From DATBLE01 sp050258035 (GTDB lineage: Bacteria > Actinomycetota > Thermoleophilia > Gaiellales > Gaiellaceae): 64,000 nt of DNA. The position numbers and the translations under genes are program-made. The notes under the pieces are model-generated. The model saw only the letters and a list, made by a program, of their open reading frames with translations, had not been told where the DNA came from and did not search any database. Where the stretch lies: positions 1 to 64,000 of the forward strand of contig JBLMYA010000082.1 of the NCBI GenBank assembly GCA_050258035.1, given 5' to 3'. Positions 35,366 through 44,310 of this stretch are shown piece by piece (position 1 is the first letter of the stretch; the number at the start of each line of letters is the position of its first letter).

Positions 35366-35962
35366 GTGGCACATGCTGGCAAGGTTGCGGAGAATCCGGT
35401 CACCGGCGAGCGCATGGTCTTCCTCGCGACGGCGGCCGAGACGGACGGCGAGCTTCTCCGCTTCGACCACTTTCTGAAGATCGGCGGCTTCGGGCCGAAC
35501 GAGCACATCCACCCCCGGCAGGAAGAGCACTTTCGCGTCGTCAAGGGGACGATGGGAGTCGTCCTCAACGGGACGGAGCACGTGATCGAGGAGGGCGGCG
35601 AGATCTCGGTGCCGCCCGGCGCGCGGCACACGTGGTGGAACGCCGGCGACGTCGAGCTGCACCAGGTCACCGAGTTCCGGCCCGCGCTCTCCTTCGAGGT
35701 GTTCGCGGAGACGCTGGCGGCGCTCGGCCGCGAACGGGGCGTGTACAAGGGGCTCCCGCTGACGCTGCAGTTCGCGGTTCTCTCGTCGAAGTGCAAGGAC
35801 AACGTCTACGTGACGAAGCCTCGGGTCCCGGTCTTCCTCCAGAAGCTCTTCTACCCGGTGCTGGCTTTGATCGCACGACCGTTCGGCTACCACAGGCGTT
35901 ACCTCGAGTACGCGTTGAAGCCGTCGGCGGGCTCCGCCGGAGAAGCCGCCTCCGTCACCTAG
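35366..35962 (+). CDS. cupin-domain protein with C-terminal hydrophobic tail
   Basis: A small b-barrel (cupin) protein of 198 residues. Metal-ligand motif 1 reads PNEHIHPRQEEHFRVVKGTM (GxxxxxHxHxxxxE-like) and motif 2 reads PPGARHTWWNAGD (the final His). The last 60 residues hold a hydrophobic helix (KLFYPVLALIARPFGYHRRYL) that may sit on the membrane. GTG at 35366 is preferred to one at 35294: GGGAGG lies 5 bases before it. A dioxygenase, isomerase or pure binding role cannot be told apart by sequence. Probably co-transcribed with the FAD enzyme. Confidence 0.85.
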   Translation: MAHAGKVAENPVTGERMVFLATAAETDGELLRFDHFLKIGGFGPNEHIHPRQEEHFRVVKGTMGVVLNGTEHVIEEGGEISVPPGARHTWWNAGDVELHQVTEFRPALSFEVFAETLAALGRERGVYKGLPLTLQFAVLSSKCKDNVYVTKPRVPVFLQKLFYPVLALIARPFGYHRRYLEYALKPSAGSAGEAASVT

Positions 35963-36295
35963 AGGCTTGATGTGAAACGGCGGCTGGGGTCGCAGGGACC
36001 CGGCCGCTGTTGACGAAGGAGGGCTTCCAGACGTGTCCCCTCGAGACGGGCCTCGAGATGACGGCCGATCTGGAAGCCCTTGTCGTTGCAGCCGGGGAGG
36101 CCGGCCAGGCTCTCGGACGCCGAGCTGGTCGCGCTGCAGGCTGCGGGAGCTGGTCCGCCGCGAACACGCGAGCCGAATCGGCAAGACGTGCAAAGCGGGT
36201 GAAGGCTACGGGCACACGGCGCGCCACGACGCCTCCGTTCACGCCGAAGGCCGATTGGCGTCAACCTGTTGCGAATCACTGCGCCGAGAGACGGA
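35963..36295. other. convergent intergenic region with terminator-like hairpin
   Basis: Gap between the convergent cupin and HAF-repeat genes. A long imperfect hairpin (arms at 35978-35991 and 35995-36009, GGCGGC pairing with GCCGCT and GGGTC pairing with GGACCC) lies shortly after the cupin stop and probably ends its transcript. The remainder contains no gene I can support. Confidence 0.45.
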
Positions 36296-37585
36296 TCAGC
36301 TACCGGGCTTCAGCGTCCAGAGGACGGCGTGCACTTTCCCGCTCGTCGTCTCCGACCAGCCGATGATCTGGCCGCGCTCGTTGATCCCCGCCGCCTGGGA
36401 CTTGCCGCCGAGCGTGCCGAGATTTGTCAGTTTGCCGTTCTGCCAGAGGAACGCGTGCCAGACGTGCTCGCCGTTCCTGTCGGTGGCGCGGGTGGCGGCC
36501 CAGCCGACGATCTGGCCGCGGTCGTTGATCGCGGTCGGCTCGCTGAGGTCGCCGCCGAGGGTGCCCAGGTCACGCATCCGGCCGTTGCTCCAGAGGAACC
36601 CATGCGACTGCGCGGCGGTCGTCATCGCCTGCCCGGTCACCTGGCCGCGCGCGTTGATCGCCACCGCTCGGCTGAACTCGCCGCCGAGCGTGCGAAGGTC
36701 GCGCATCTTCCCTCTCTGCCAAAGGAACGCGTGCTCGACGAACATCCCGTTGAGCCAGCCACTCTTCTCGGCCTTCGTGATTATGCTCGCCGACCCGACC
36801 ACCTGCCCGCGGTCGTTGATCGCGGTCGCACCACTGCGTGGCCCGCCAAGCGTGCCGAGATCGCGCATCGTCCCGTTCTGCCAGAGGAAGGCGCGGTGGT
36901 TCAGGGAGCGGTTCGTGCTCGGCACCCCGGCCTTGGAGGTGCCGACAGCCAGGCCGCGGTTGTTGATGTCAACCGCGTTGGTGTGCACGCCGCCGAGCGT
37001 GCCGAGGTCAGTCAGCTTCCCGTTCTCCCACAGGAACGCATGGCAGGCGGTGCCGACCTCACGGCAGCTCTCCCCGACGATCTGGCCGTGCTCGTTCACA
37101 TCGACGGCGTAGCTGCTTTCCGTCCCCGACTTCTCGACGTAGCCAAGCGTGCCGAGGTCGATCGTCTTCCCCTCCTGCCAGAGGAAGGCGTGCGTGACAT
37201 GGTGGCCGGTCTTCGCGATCGGCTTCAGGTCGGCCTGACCGGCCACCTGGCCGCGGTCTGTAATCGCGGCAGCCCAGCTGCCCGGACCGCCGAACGCGGC
37301 TCCGAGGTCACGCATCCTGCCCTTCTCCCACAGGAACGCGCGCGTGACCGGGAACCGCTTGTCGAGCACGACGACCGTCTGTGCCGTCTCGCTGAGCACG
37401 ACCACCTGACCCCGCTCGTTGATCGCTACCCCCCAGCTCTGCTTCCCGCCCGGCCACGTGCCCAGGTCTCGGATCACCCACCGCGCCTGCACCGACCCAA
37501 CCGCACCGCCGGCGCCAGACACAGCCAGCACACCTGCCGCTACCACGGCGGCGACACTCACGACCAGCGACACAGGGCGCGCCAC
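36296..37585 (-). CDS. secreted HAF-repeat protein
   Basis: Exported protein of 429 residues. A signal peptide (VSLVVSVAAVVAAGVLAVSG) is followed by about nine HAF-type repeats, each built as xAFLWxxGxMxDLGTLGG...AxxINxRGQVVG, which fold as short b-units. HAF proteins are extracellular and of unknown function, and often show phase or number variation of repeats. GTG at 37585 is chosen since it begins the signal peptide and GAGGGAG lies 7 bases upstream. The frame is open to 37852, but the extra 89 residues look random. The repeats are diverged enough at DNA level not to form a tandem nucleotide repeat. Confidence 0.85.
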   Translation of the reverse strand: MARPVSLVVSVAAVVAAGVLAVSGAGGAVGSVQARWVIRDLGTWPGGKQSWGVAINERGQVVVLSETAQTVVVLDKRFPVTRAFLWEKGRMRDLGAAFGGPGSWAAAITDRGQVAGQADLKPIAKTGHHVTHAFLWQEGKTIDLGTLGYVEKSGTESSYAVDVNEHGQIVGESCREVGTACHAFLWENGKLTDLGTLGGVHTNAVDINNRGLAVGTSKAGVPSTNRSLNHRAFLWQNGTMRDLGTLGGPRSGATAINDRGQVVGSASIITKAEKSGWLNGMFVEHAFLWQRGKMRDLRTLGGEFSRAVAINARGQVTGQAMTTAAQSHGFLWSNGRMRDLGTLGGDLSEPTAINDRGQIVGWAATRATDRNGEHVWHAFLWQNGKLTNLGTLGGKSQAAGINERGQIIGWSETTSGKVHAVLWTLKPGS

Positions 37586-37976
37586 GGCGTCTCCCTCATG
37601 CAGAAGGCTGACCCGCACCTGCCCCTCATGCATCAGGGGCGTCGCTGATCGCCCCGGGACGCTCCCTGGCCCGGGTTCGGTCCACCCCCATCGCGGCTCC
37701 GCGTAGGAGCGGTATGGAGGGCAAGAAGACACCTGACGCCGGCGGCACGTAGCTCGGCCTTCGTCACCGGCTGATGCAGCCTGAGAGGACCGCCTGCTGC
37801 CCCTGGGGCAAAGCTGGAAAAGCGTTCGCTTCCGGTGGGAAGCGAGGATCACCTAGAGGCTGATTGATGCTCGCGGCGTTCGAGCCCGCCCGACGGCGCG
37901 TGGCCGATTACACAACTTCCCCGATGGCCGTTCCCCATGCGGGGCGACAATAGATGCAAGAGAGGAGGTGAATCTC
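37586..37976. other. divergent upstream region with direct repeat and palindrome
   Basis: Between the leftward HAF gene and the rightward NTF2-like gene. It holds two copies of CCCTCATGCA exactly 30 bases apart (37593-37602 and 37623-37632). The second lies within the near-palindrome GCCCCTCATGCATCAGGGGC (37621-37640). The copy nearest the HAF start contains its ribosome binding site on the minus strand. Near the right end AGGAGGTGA (37964-37972) is the ribosome binding site of the next gene. No riboswitch family was recognised with confidence. Confidence 0.45.
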
Positions 37977-38531
37977 ATGTCGACGATGAGTCATCTTCCG
38001 CAGACTCATGTGCATCGGCCTCTCGCCAACCGGTGGCTCGTCGCGGTGGTCGTGCTGGTAGCCGCCCTCGTCGGCTTGAGCGCGTGGGTGATCGTCGATC
38101 GCGTCGCGTCGTCATCGAGCGTGGCGCCGAAGACTCGGACACCGGATCTGGCATCGCCCGCGATCGTGACGATGCTCAAGAATCGTCTTGCAGCCCTGAA
38201 CAGCGCAGACGCCAAGGCCCAATCCGCCTACTACACACAAGACGCAGTGCTGAACGACGTCCTGTCGGGTAGTCCCTCGGACCCGCAGCCGCTCGTCACG
38301 GGCAACGAGGCGATCGGCCGTTACAACGCGGGGCTGGTGAACACCTACACGTTCCGACTCGAGTCGGTGCCCCCGATCATCCAGTACGGCCGCACAGTGC
38401 TCGAATTGGCAAAGGTGTCTGGCGATCCGGAACCCATCTTGCTGCTCGTCTACAGACTCGCAGCGAACGGGAAGATCTCGTACGAGTGGGTCTTGCCCGC
38501 CGGTAAGACCGCCGCAACCCCCTTCGGCTAG
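37977..38531 (+). CDS. membrane-anchored NTF2/SnoaL-like protein
   Basis: Protein of 184 residues with one N-terminal transmembrane helix (RWLVAVVVLVAALVGLSAWVIV) and an extracytoplasmic cone-shaped NTF2-like domain (AIVTMLKNRLAALNSADAKAQSAYYTQDAVLND ... ITYNAG-type core with GNEAIGRYNAGLVNTYTF). Such domains bind small molecules or serve as structural sensors, and no catalytic residues are evident. ATG at 37977 is chosen because the near-perfect AGGAGGTGA sits 4 bases upstream. Function unknown. Confidence 0.75.
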   Translation: MSTMSHLPQTHVHRPLANRWLVAVVVLVAALVGLSAWVIVDRVASSSSVAPKTRTPDLASPAIVTMLKNRLAALNSADAKAQSAYYTQDAVLNDVLSGSPSDPQPLVTGNEAIGRYNAGLVNTYTFRLESVPPIIQYGRTVLELAKVSGDPEPILLLVYRLAANGKISYEWVLPAGKTAATPFG

Positions 38532-38582
38532 GCGGGAACGTTCACATCAAGCCTCGGATCCGCCCGCACGACCGAGCGCGGG

Positions 38583-39035
38583 CTACGCGGCGTCGCGCTC
38601 GGCGCGCAACCGCAGCGCGTCGTTGAGCGCCGCGTACCCGGCGAGGATGTCGCGTTCGAGTCGCCCCCCCGCGAAGAGGACCGGCGCGAGGATCCCCGTG
38701 CAGGTCTCCGACTGGCGGAACTGCACGTGTCCCGGTTCGCCGGGGACGATCTGGAAGACACGCTCGACGTCGAATACCCGCGGGAAGCCGATCCGCGCCA
38801 GCCAGCGCAGCTCGCGAGGCGGCTCGACGACCGTGACCGTCGGCCGGAACCTGCGCGCCCGCTTGCCGAGCTGAAGCTCGACGTCGATGCGCGTGCCGGG
38901 CTCGAGCGATCCGGCCGCGCGGCGGATGAACGGATTCCACTGCGGAAAGGAGTCGAAGTCCGTGAGGTGCCGCCAGACGGTCTCCGCCGGGGCGTCGATC
39001 GCGATCTCGGTGCTCAGGTGCCGGCCGCGACTCAC
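38583..39035 (-). CDS. SRPBCC (START/polyketide cyclase-like) family protein
   Basis: A helix-grip protein of 150 residues. The opening STEIAIDAPAETVWRHLTDFDSFPQWNPFI is diagnostic of SRPBCC proteins, which enclose a hydrophobic ligand. Later parts (VTVVEPPRELRWLARIGFPRVFDVERVFQI) fit too. The GTG start overlaps the stop of the epimerase gene by 4 bases, so they form an operon and may share a substrate. Confidence 0.88.
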   Translation of the reverse strand: MSRGRHLSTEIAIDAPAETVWRHLTDFDSFPQWNPFIRRAAGSLEPGTRIDVELQLGKRARRFRPTVTVVEPPRELRWLARIGFPRVFDVERVFQIVPGEPGHVQFRQSETCTGILAPVLFAGGRLERDILAGYAALNDALRLRAERDAA

Positions 39036-40009
39036 GATCCTCCGAGCAGGCCGAGCGCCTCGAGCGAGCTCGCTACACCCTGCTCGAGCGGAGTGGGCTG
39101 CCAGTCCAGCTCGCGCTCGGCCTTCGTCGACGACGGCACCGCGTCCCAGAGCATGAACTGCAATTGCCCCCGCGTCAGCGGCGGCGGCCGCCGCACGATG
39201 CGCGCGATCGCGTCGCCTCCGGCGGCCATGACCTTCGCGAGCGCCACCGGCATCGTGGGAGGCACGCGGCCGCGTCCGGCGACCCTGACCACCGTCTCGG
39301 CGAGCTCGCGGAACGAGACGTGGCAGTCGCAGAGGATGTACCGCTCTCCGTCCCGGCCGTGCGCGGCGGCCGACAGCTGTCCGAGCGCCAGGCCGTCCGC
39401 GAAGACCACGCCCATGCCGCCCGGCGGCAGCAGCGGCAGGCGCTTCCGCACGAGCGGCGCCATGAACGTGTGGTCGAGCGACGTGTCCCGGGCCGGGCCC
39501 GGGCCGTACACGGCGGCCGCGTTGACGATCACCACCTCGAGCTCCCCGCGCTCGCCGAGTGCGAGCTCCTCGGCCTTCTGCTTCGAGCGCTCGTAGGCGC
39601 TCGGCTTCGGGTAGTCCGCGAGGTTGCCCTCGTCGAGCGGGCCTCCCGGCCGTGCGTGGAAGACGTCGATCGTGCTCGTGTGCACGAGGCGGCGAGCGCC
39701 GGCGGCCCGGGCAGCGCGGACGACGGTGGCCGTGCCCTGCGCGTTCACCCGGTCGAACACGAATGGGTCGCGGACCCAGTGCTCCGGCAGGCCCATGGCG
39801 TTGAAGACCAGCTCGCAGCCTGCGACGGCGTCCCCGATCGACGCCGGCGCGGTGACGTCCCCGGCGACGGACTCCACACCGTCGGGCAGGATCGCGGCCG
39901 CCTCCGCGGGCCTCCGCACCAGTGCCCGCACGCGGTCGCCGCGCTCGACGAGCCGGCGCGCGATCGCGTGACCGACCTTTCCCGTCGCGCCGAGGACGAG
40001 CACGTCCAC
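39032..40009 (-). CDS. NAD-dependent epimerase/dehydratase-family protein
   Basis: Extended SDR of 325 residues. VLVLGATGKVGHAIARRLVERG is the NAD-binding start, VAGDVTAPASIGDAVAGCELVFNAMG the next segment, and PSAYERSKQKAEELAL holds the YxxxK catalytic pair. It resembles sterol-dehydrogenase or dihydroflavonol-reductase-like members acting on a hydroxyl or ketone. GTG start at 40009, six bases after TATGAT on the minus strand, so a leaderless start is likely. Coupled to the SRPBCC gene. Confidence 0.88.
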   Translation of the reverse strand: MDVLVLGATGKVGHAIARRLVERGDRVRALVRRPAEAAAILPDGVESVAGDVTAPASIGDAVAGCELVFNAMGLPEHWVRDPFVFDRVNAQGTATVVRAARAAGARRLVHTSTIDVFHARPGGPLDEGNLADYPKPSAYERSKQKAEELALGERGELEVVIVNAAAVYGPGPARDTSLDHTFMAPLVRKRLPLLPPGGMGVVFADGLALGQLSAAAHGRDGERYILCDCHVSFRELAETVVRVAGRGRVPPTMPVALAKVMAAGGDAIARIVRRPPPLTRGQLQFMLWDAVPSSTKAERELDWQPTPLEQGVASSLEALGLLGGS

Positions 40010-40149
40010 CGGCGGATCATAATCGGGTCGGTCAACGAGGACCGAACCGGGCGGCGGCTTGACAAGCCCGGACGGGCCGGACTTAGATTGCGGGCGGTGT
40101 CCGCGCAGACCACCGAGGCGCCACGCCCTGGCGCCACCGCCCGGAACCC
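40010..40149 (+). promoter_or_regulatory. divergent promoters for the epimerase and FHA-MFS genes
   Basis: Rightward, TTGACA (40059-40064), an 18-base spacer and TTAGAT (40083-40088) form a strong sigma70-type promoter about 60 bases before the GTG at 40150. Leftward, TATGAT (complement of 40016-40021) ends 6 bases from the epimerase start, a leaderless layout. Confidence 0.55.
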
Positions 40150-42897
40150 GTGACGGGGACGCTGACGATCAGCTCCGGGCCTGCCCGGGGCACGTCGGTC
40201 GAGATCGACCAGGACATCGTGATCGGCCGGGAGGAGGCCGACCTCGACGTCCCCGACCCGCAGGTCTCGCGCCGCCACGCGATCGTGCGCCCGGTGGAGC
40301 ACGGGATCGTCGTCGAGGACCTCGCCTCGACCAACGGCACGATCGTGAACGGGCAACGGATCGACGGGTCCGTCACGGTGACGTCGGACGTCTCGATCCG
40401 GGTCGGCCACACGGAGCTCGAGCTCGTCCTGCCTCGCCTCGAGGACGACGCGACCAGGACCGAGCAGCCGGAGGTCGGACTCGTCACCGGCCGGAAGCTG
40501 CGCATCGTCGCGGGACCCGACCCGGGCCGCGAGATCGAGGTGGACCGGGAGCTCGTCATCGGGCGCACGGACGCCGACCTGACGATTCTCGATCCGGAAC
40601 TGTCGCGCCGCCATGCCGCCGTACGCCCGGTTCCCGGCGGCGTGGAGATCGAGGATCTCGGCGCGACGAACGGGACGTCCGTCGATGGCGAGCTGATCGA
40701 AGGCTCGGTGACGGTGACCTCCGACGCCACGATCCAGCTGGGCGAGACCGAGCTTCAGCTGACGCTGGAACGGGCCGAGACGGCACCGACGCGGGTGCGG
40801 GAACGGCCGCTGCAGCCCCCCGTGGAACCGCCGCCCGCCGGGCCCGTGCTCCAGCGCACGCTGAAGGTCATCTGGGGCCCCGCGGCGGGGCGCACGCTCA
40901 AGGTCGACGGCGACGTCGTCATCGGGCGCGAGGGCGCCGACCTGACGATTCTCGACCCGGAGCTGTCGCGGAACCACGCCGTTGTCCGGCCGACCCCCGA
41001 GGGCGTCGTCGTCGAGGATCTGGGCTCGACCAACGGCACCTGGGTGAACGGTGAGCGCATCGACGAGCCGGTTGCGCTGACCTCGAGCGGGAAGCTCCAG
41101 CTGGGCAGATCCGAGATCGAGGTGCTGATCGCCATGCCGGGCGCGACCCGGGTCCGCGCCCGCCCGACGCCCACGTCGCACACGTCGCTCGTCACCGGAG
41201 CATTCGGTGCGTATGCGACCGTCGCGCTCCAGGAGGCGGAGGCCGAGCAGGTGGAGCAGGAGGCGTTGCAGCTGACGGTCGAGCGGCCGGCCCCGTCTCG
41301 CCTGACCGGGGTGGTGACTGCCCCGATCCCCGCGGCCGGGCGCCGGCTCGGGATCACGCAGGAGAACCGTCGCTGGTGGACGCTGGCGGCGATGTGCCTG
41401 GGCCTGGGGATGACCAGCCTCGACCTGACCGTGGTCAACGTGGCGCTCCCCGCGATCGGCCGCGACCTCGACGCCGGGCTGACGGCGCTCGAGTGGGTGG
41501 TCAACGCGTACACGCTGGCGCTCGCAGTGCTGCTGGTCACGGGCGGCAGGCTCGGCGACCTCTACGGCCGGCGCCGCTGCTTCATCATCGGCGTCGTCGT
41601 GTTCGCGATCGGGAGCATCGCAGCGGGGCTGGCGCCGGACGAGACGGTGCTGATCATCAGCCGCGCCGTTCAGGGGATCGGAGCCGCGTTCGTGATCCCC
41701 GCAACGCTGTCGATTCTGAGCAGCGTCTTCCCGGCCGAGGAACGCGGACGGGCGATCGGGATCTGGGCCGGGGTGTCGGGCGTGGCCCTCGCGCTCGGGC
41801 CCGTGATCGGCGGTCTGCTCACGCAGTACGTCTCGTGGCGCGCGATCTTCTACATCAACGGGCCCGTTGCGGTCGCGGCAATCGTGATCGTCCTGCTGGG
41901 AGCGCCTGAGTCGCGCGACGAGGAGGCCGAGCGCGGCACCGACTGGCCCGGCAACTTGCTCCTGAGCGGCAGTCTGTTCGCGCTGATCCTGGCGTTGATC
42001 GAGGCGCCGACGTGGGGGTGGACGGCGCTGGCCACCCTTGCCCTGATCGTCGGCTCGGTGATCGGCCTCTGCGCGTTCGTCCTCGTGGAAGGTCGAGTAC
42101 GGACTCCGATGCTCGACTTCCGGGCGCTCCGGGCGCCCGCCTTGATCGGAGCCAACGTGGCCGGCTTCGCGGCCTTCTTCGTGATGCTCTCGATGCTCGT
42201 CTACCTGGCCGTCTACATGCAGTCCGTGCTCGGCTACGACGCTCTGCAGTGCGGGATCCGCTTCCTCCCCGGCACCGGTCTCGTCGCCTTCGTCGCTCCG
42301 GTCGCCGGCATCCTCATGAGCCGGATCCTGCCGCGGTACCTGATCGGCACCGGGATGGTGCTCGTGGCAGCCGCGGCGCTCGTGGTCACGCGGGTGACCT
42401 CCGGCACCGGCTACGGGCTGCTCGTCCCGGCGATGGTTCTCGTCGGCTTCGGCATCGGCGTGATGATGCCGCCGATGTCTGCCACCGCGGTCATGGCGGT
42501 GCACCGGAACCAGGCGGGAATGGCGTCCGGGGTGTTGAACATGAGCCGCCAGCTGGGCGCCGCGTTCGGGGTTGCGATCACCGGCTCCCTGTTCACCTCG
42601 TTCACGCGGTCGAGCATCAAGGACAACCTCTCCGACCTACCGCTGTCGGCGGCGCAGAAGACCGGCATCGCCGACGGCGCGCTGAGCGGCGGCAAGGGAG
42701 TCTCGCTCGGAGGTCATCTCGATCCGGCAGTGGGGGAGAGGATCGGACGCGCGGTTTCGGACGGCATCTCCAGCGGGCTGGCGGGATCGATGTGGGTGTG
42801 CGTGGGAGTGGCCCTGCTTGGCGCGGCGGCGGTGCTGGTGATCACGGAGAGGCCCACCGAGGGCGTGCCGCAGGCCGTGCCCGTGGTCACGTCGTGA
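40150..42897 (+). CDS. three FHA domains fused to a 14-TM MFS exporter
   Basis: A 915-residue protein with two unlike halves. Residues 4-95, 115-207 and 236-328 are FHA domains, which bind phosphothreonine: each has the GR...SRRHA or SRNHA loop (VIGREEADL/SRRHA, VIGRTDADL/SRRHA, VIGREGADL/SRNHA) and a xxTNGTxVNG motif. Linkers after the domains carry threonine-arginine motifs (ATRTE, PTRVRE, ATRVRARPTPT) that could be phosphorylated. Residues from about 408 are an MFS transporter of the DHA2 (14-helix drug:H+) type, with LDLTVVNVALPAIGRDL, GRLGDLYGRRR and GVALALGPVIGG. Export would thus be tied to kinase signalling, and Ser/Thr kinase genes lie 5 and 10 kb downstream. The exported compound is unknown. 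I know no described transporter with this layout. Confidence 0.93.
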   Translation: MTGTLTISSGPARGTSVEIDQDIVIGREEADLDVPDPQVSRRHAIVRPVEHGIVVEDLASTNGTIVNGQRIDGSVTVTSDVSIRVGHTELELVLPRLEDDATRTEQPEVGLVTGRKLRIVAGPDPGREIEVDRELVIGRTDADLTILDPELSRRHAAVRPVPGGVEIEDLGATNGTSVDGELIEGSVTVTSDATIQLGETELQLTLERAETAPTRVRERPLQPPVEPPPAGPVLQRTLKVIWGPAAGRTLKVDGDVVIGREGADLTILDPELSRNHAVVRPTPEGVVVEDLGSTNGTWVNGERIDEPVALTSSGKLQLGRSEIEVLIAMPGATRVRARPTPTSHTSLVTGAFGAYATVALQEAEAEQVEQEALQLTVERPAPSRLTGVVTAPIPAAGRRLGITQENRRWWTLAAMCLGLGMTSLDLTVVNVALPAIGRDLDAGLTALEWVVNAYTLALAVLLVTGGRLGDLYGRRRCFIIGVVVFAIGSIAAGLAPDETVLIISRAVQGIGAAFVIPATLSILSSVFPAEERGRAIGIWAGVSGVALALGPVIGGLLTQYVSWRAIFYINGPVAVAAIVIVLLGAPESRDEEAERGTDWPGNLLLSGSLFALILALIEAPTWGWTALATLALIVGSVIGLCAFVLVEGRVRTPMLDFRALRAPALIGANVAGFAAFFVMLSMLVYLAVYMQSVLGYDALQCGIRFLPGTGLVAFVAPVAGILMSRILPRYLIGTGMVLVAAAALVVTRVTSGTGYGLLVPAMVLVGFGIGVMMPPMSATAVMAVHRNQAGMASGVLNMSRQLGAAFGVAITGSLFTSFTRSSIKDNLSDLPLSAAQKTGIADGALSGGKGVSLGGHLDPAVGERIGRAVSDGISSGLAGSMWVCVGVALLGAAAVLVITERPTEGVPQAVPVVTS

Positions 42898-42898
42898 A

Positions 42899-42920
42899 GG
42901 GCCCGCAGTTCGCCGGGCCC
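42899..42920. terminator. bidirectional terminator-like hairpin
   Basis: GGGCCCG (42899-42905) and CGGGCCC (42914-42920) pair as a 7-bp stem with an 8-base loop in the 31-bp gap between the convergent FHA-MFS and GFA genes. There is no T-run. Confidence 0.45.
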
Positions 42921-42928
42921 CCGCGCGC

Positions 42929-43366
42929 CTACTCGGCGACCGTCTCGCCGGAGCCGCCCAGCTCCGAGGGGAAGTCCTTGAGCTTGGGCAGGCCGTCCTT
43001 CATTGGCAGGACCGTCGACGCGTAGTTGACGTGTACCTCCGGGGTGAACGGAAACGTCGGGATCGTCGCCGCGTAGACGTCGACGAACCCCCACTCCGGG
43101 TGCCGGGTCAGCAGATGACCACCGCAGCGCGTGCACCACTGGCGATAACTCCGCTCGGTCTGGTGGTACTCGCCGATCAGGTCCTCCCCCTGGGTGACGG
43201 TAACCGACTCGGGCTTCCAGAGCGTGAAAGCGTTCACCGGGCCGGCAGACCAGCTTCTGCAGTTGTTGCAGTGGCAGTAGCCGGCGCCGACCGGGTCGCC
43301 CGTCACCTCGATCGTGACCGCGCCGCAGAGGCACCGGCCTTCGTAGGTCTTCCCGTTCTGGCTCAT
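42929..43366 (-). CDS. GFA-family (formaldehyde-activating/CENP-V-like) zinc protein
   Basis: A small zinc protein of 145 residues. CLCGAVTIEV, CHCNNCRSWSAG and CTRCGGHL provide the Cys ligands of the two zinc sites of the GFA domain. Members bind glutathione-formaldehyde adducts in some bacteria, but actinobacteria lack glutathione in most cases, so another thiol adduct could be the ligand. GAGGGGATAG precedes the ATG at 43366. The frame can also start at a GTG 3 bases earlier. Not clearly linked to its neighbours. Confidence 0.88.
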   Translation of the reverse strand: MSQNGKTYEGRCLCGAVTIEVTGDPVGAGYCHCNNCRSWSAGPVNAFTLWKPESVTVTQGEDLIGEYHQTERSYRQWCTRCGGHLLTRHPEWGFVDVYAATIPTFPFTPEVHVNYASTVLPMKDGLPKLKDFPSELGGSGETVAE

Positions 43367-43457
43367 CACCTATCCCCTCGACTCGAGTGCAAGGCGAGAG
43401 AGGCTAACACCTGGCCGGCTGGCCGAGTCCACGACCTGGGGCCTCGAGCACGCGGGC

Positions 43458-44150
43458 CTATAGCTCGTGGCCCGTGGTCCGGACGAGGATCTCGTTGACG
43501 TCCACGTGGGGCGGCTGCGAGACGGCGTACATCACCGCGCGCGCGATGTCGTCGGCCTCGAGCGGCGTGTCCAGCCGCTGCGTCGTGAAGAACCGCGTGT
43601 CGGTCATGCCCGGCTCGACCAGCGTGACGCGGACCCCGGTCCCCTGGAGCTCCTGCCTGACCGCATCGCCCATTGCCGTGATCGCGAACTTCGTGCATGA
43701 GTACAGCGATCCGGGGATCGCGTGGCGTCCCGTGACCGAACCGGTCAGAAGCAGATGGCCCTTCGAATCGACCAACGCGTCGTAGCAGGCGCGGATCGTG
43801 AGGGCAGCGCCGTAGACGTTCGTCAGCACCATCGCGCGCCAGTGCTCGGGCGTCGAGGCCTTGAAGCCACGGTCGGCGCCGAAGCCGGCGTTGGCGAACG
43901 CGATGTCCAGGCGGCCGTACTCGCTGAGCGTCTCCTCGATCATCCGCTGCTGGTCGTCCCACTCGGTCACGTCGCAGGTGACGGCGAGGCCGTCGAGGGA
44001 GGTCGCCACGGCGCGTGCCCGGTCGGCGTCCCGGTCGACTACGACGATGCGAGCACCCTCGGCGGAAAGCCGCCGCGCCGTGGCCTCGCCGATCCCGCTC
44101 CCGGCGCCGGTGACGAGGGCGACCTTGCCGGCCAGGCCGTTGGTCGCCAC
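43458..44150 (-). CDS. SDR-family oxidoreductase
   Basis: Classical short-chain dehydrogenase of about 230 residues. VTGAGSGIGEATARRL is the coenzyme loop, FANAGFGAD the NAG motif, LLLTGSVTGRHAIPGSLYSCTKFA holds Ser, Tyr and Lys, and VEPGMTDTRFF follows. The end (DDIARAVMYAVSQPPHVDVNEILVRTT) is typical of the YdfG/SDR75-like group, which reduces aldehydes and hydroxy-acids. GTG at 44150 has AAAGGGG upstream. GTG at 44171 is an alternative. Confidence 0.9.
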   Translation of the reverse strand: MATNGLAGKVALVTGAGSGIGEATARRLSAEGARIVVVDRDADRARAVATSLDGLAVTCDVTEWDDQQRMIEETLSEYGRLDIAFANAGFGADRGFKASTPEHWRAMVLTNVYGAALTIRACYDALVDSKGHLLLTGSVTGRHAIPGSLYSCTKFAITAMGDAVRQELQGTGVRVTLVEPGMTDTRFFTTQRLDTPLEADDIARAVMYAVSQPPHVDVNEILVRTTGHEL

Positions 44151-44310
44151 TACGAGCCCCTTTCCGCGCACTCATACGGCTTCACATCGATCCAGGGCAT
44201 CGTCCCTCCTTCTCCGGGTGAGGCGACTCTAGACCGTCCGTGGACGACGAGGCTTCGCACTGCTCCACACCGGTATCCAGGCTCGGGCGATGACGCCGGG
44301 CCATTCGCTC

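Noticed and set aside
36296..37585. tandem DNA repeats or a CRISPR-like array in the HAF gene
   Set aside because: The periodicity is at protein level. The nucleotide copies differ in sequence and length, and there are no identical repeats with unique spacers.
37741..37860. possible riboswitch (cyclic di-nucleotide or TPP type) between the HAF and NTF2-like genes
   Set aside because: Short matches such as CTGAGAGGA occur, but the conserved cores of the families I know are not present on either strand.
39745..42504. 919-residue minus-strand open frame opposite the FHA-MFS gene
   Set aside because: His/Asp/Arg-rich shadow of the real gene; the FHA and MFS motifs are on the plus strand.
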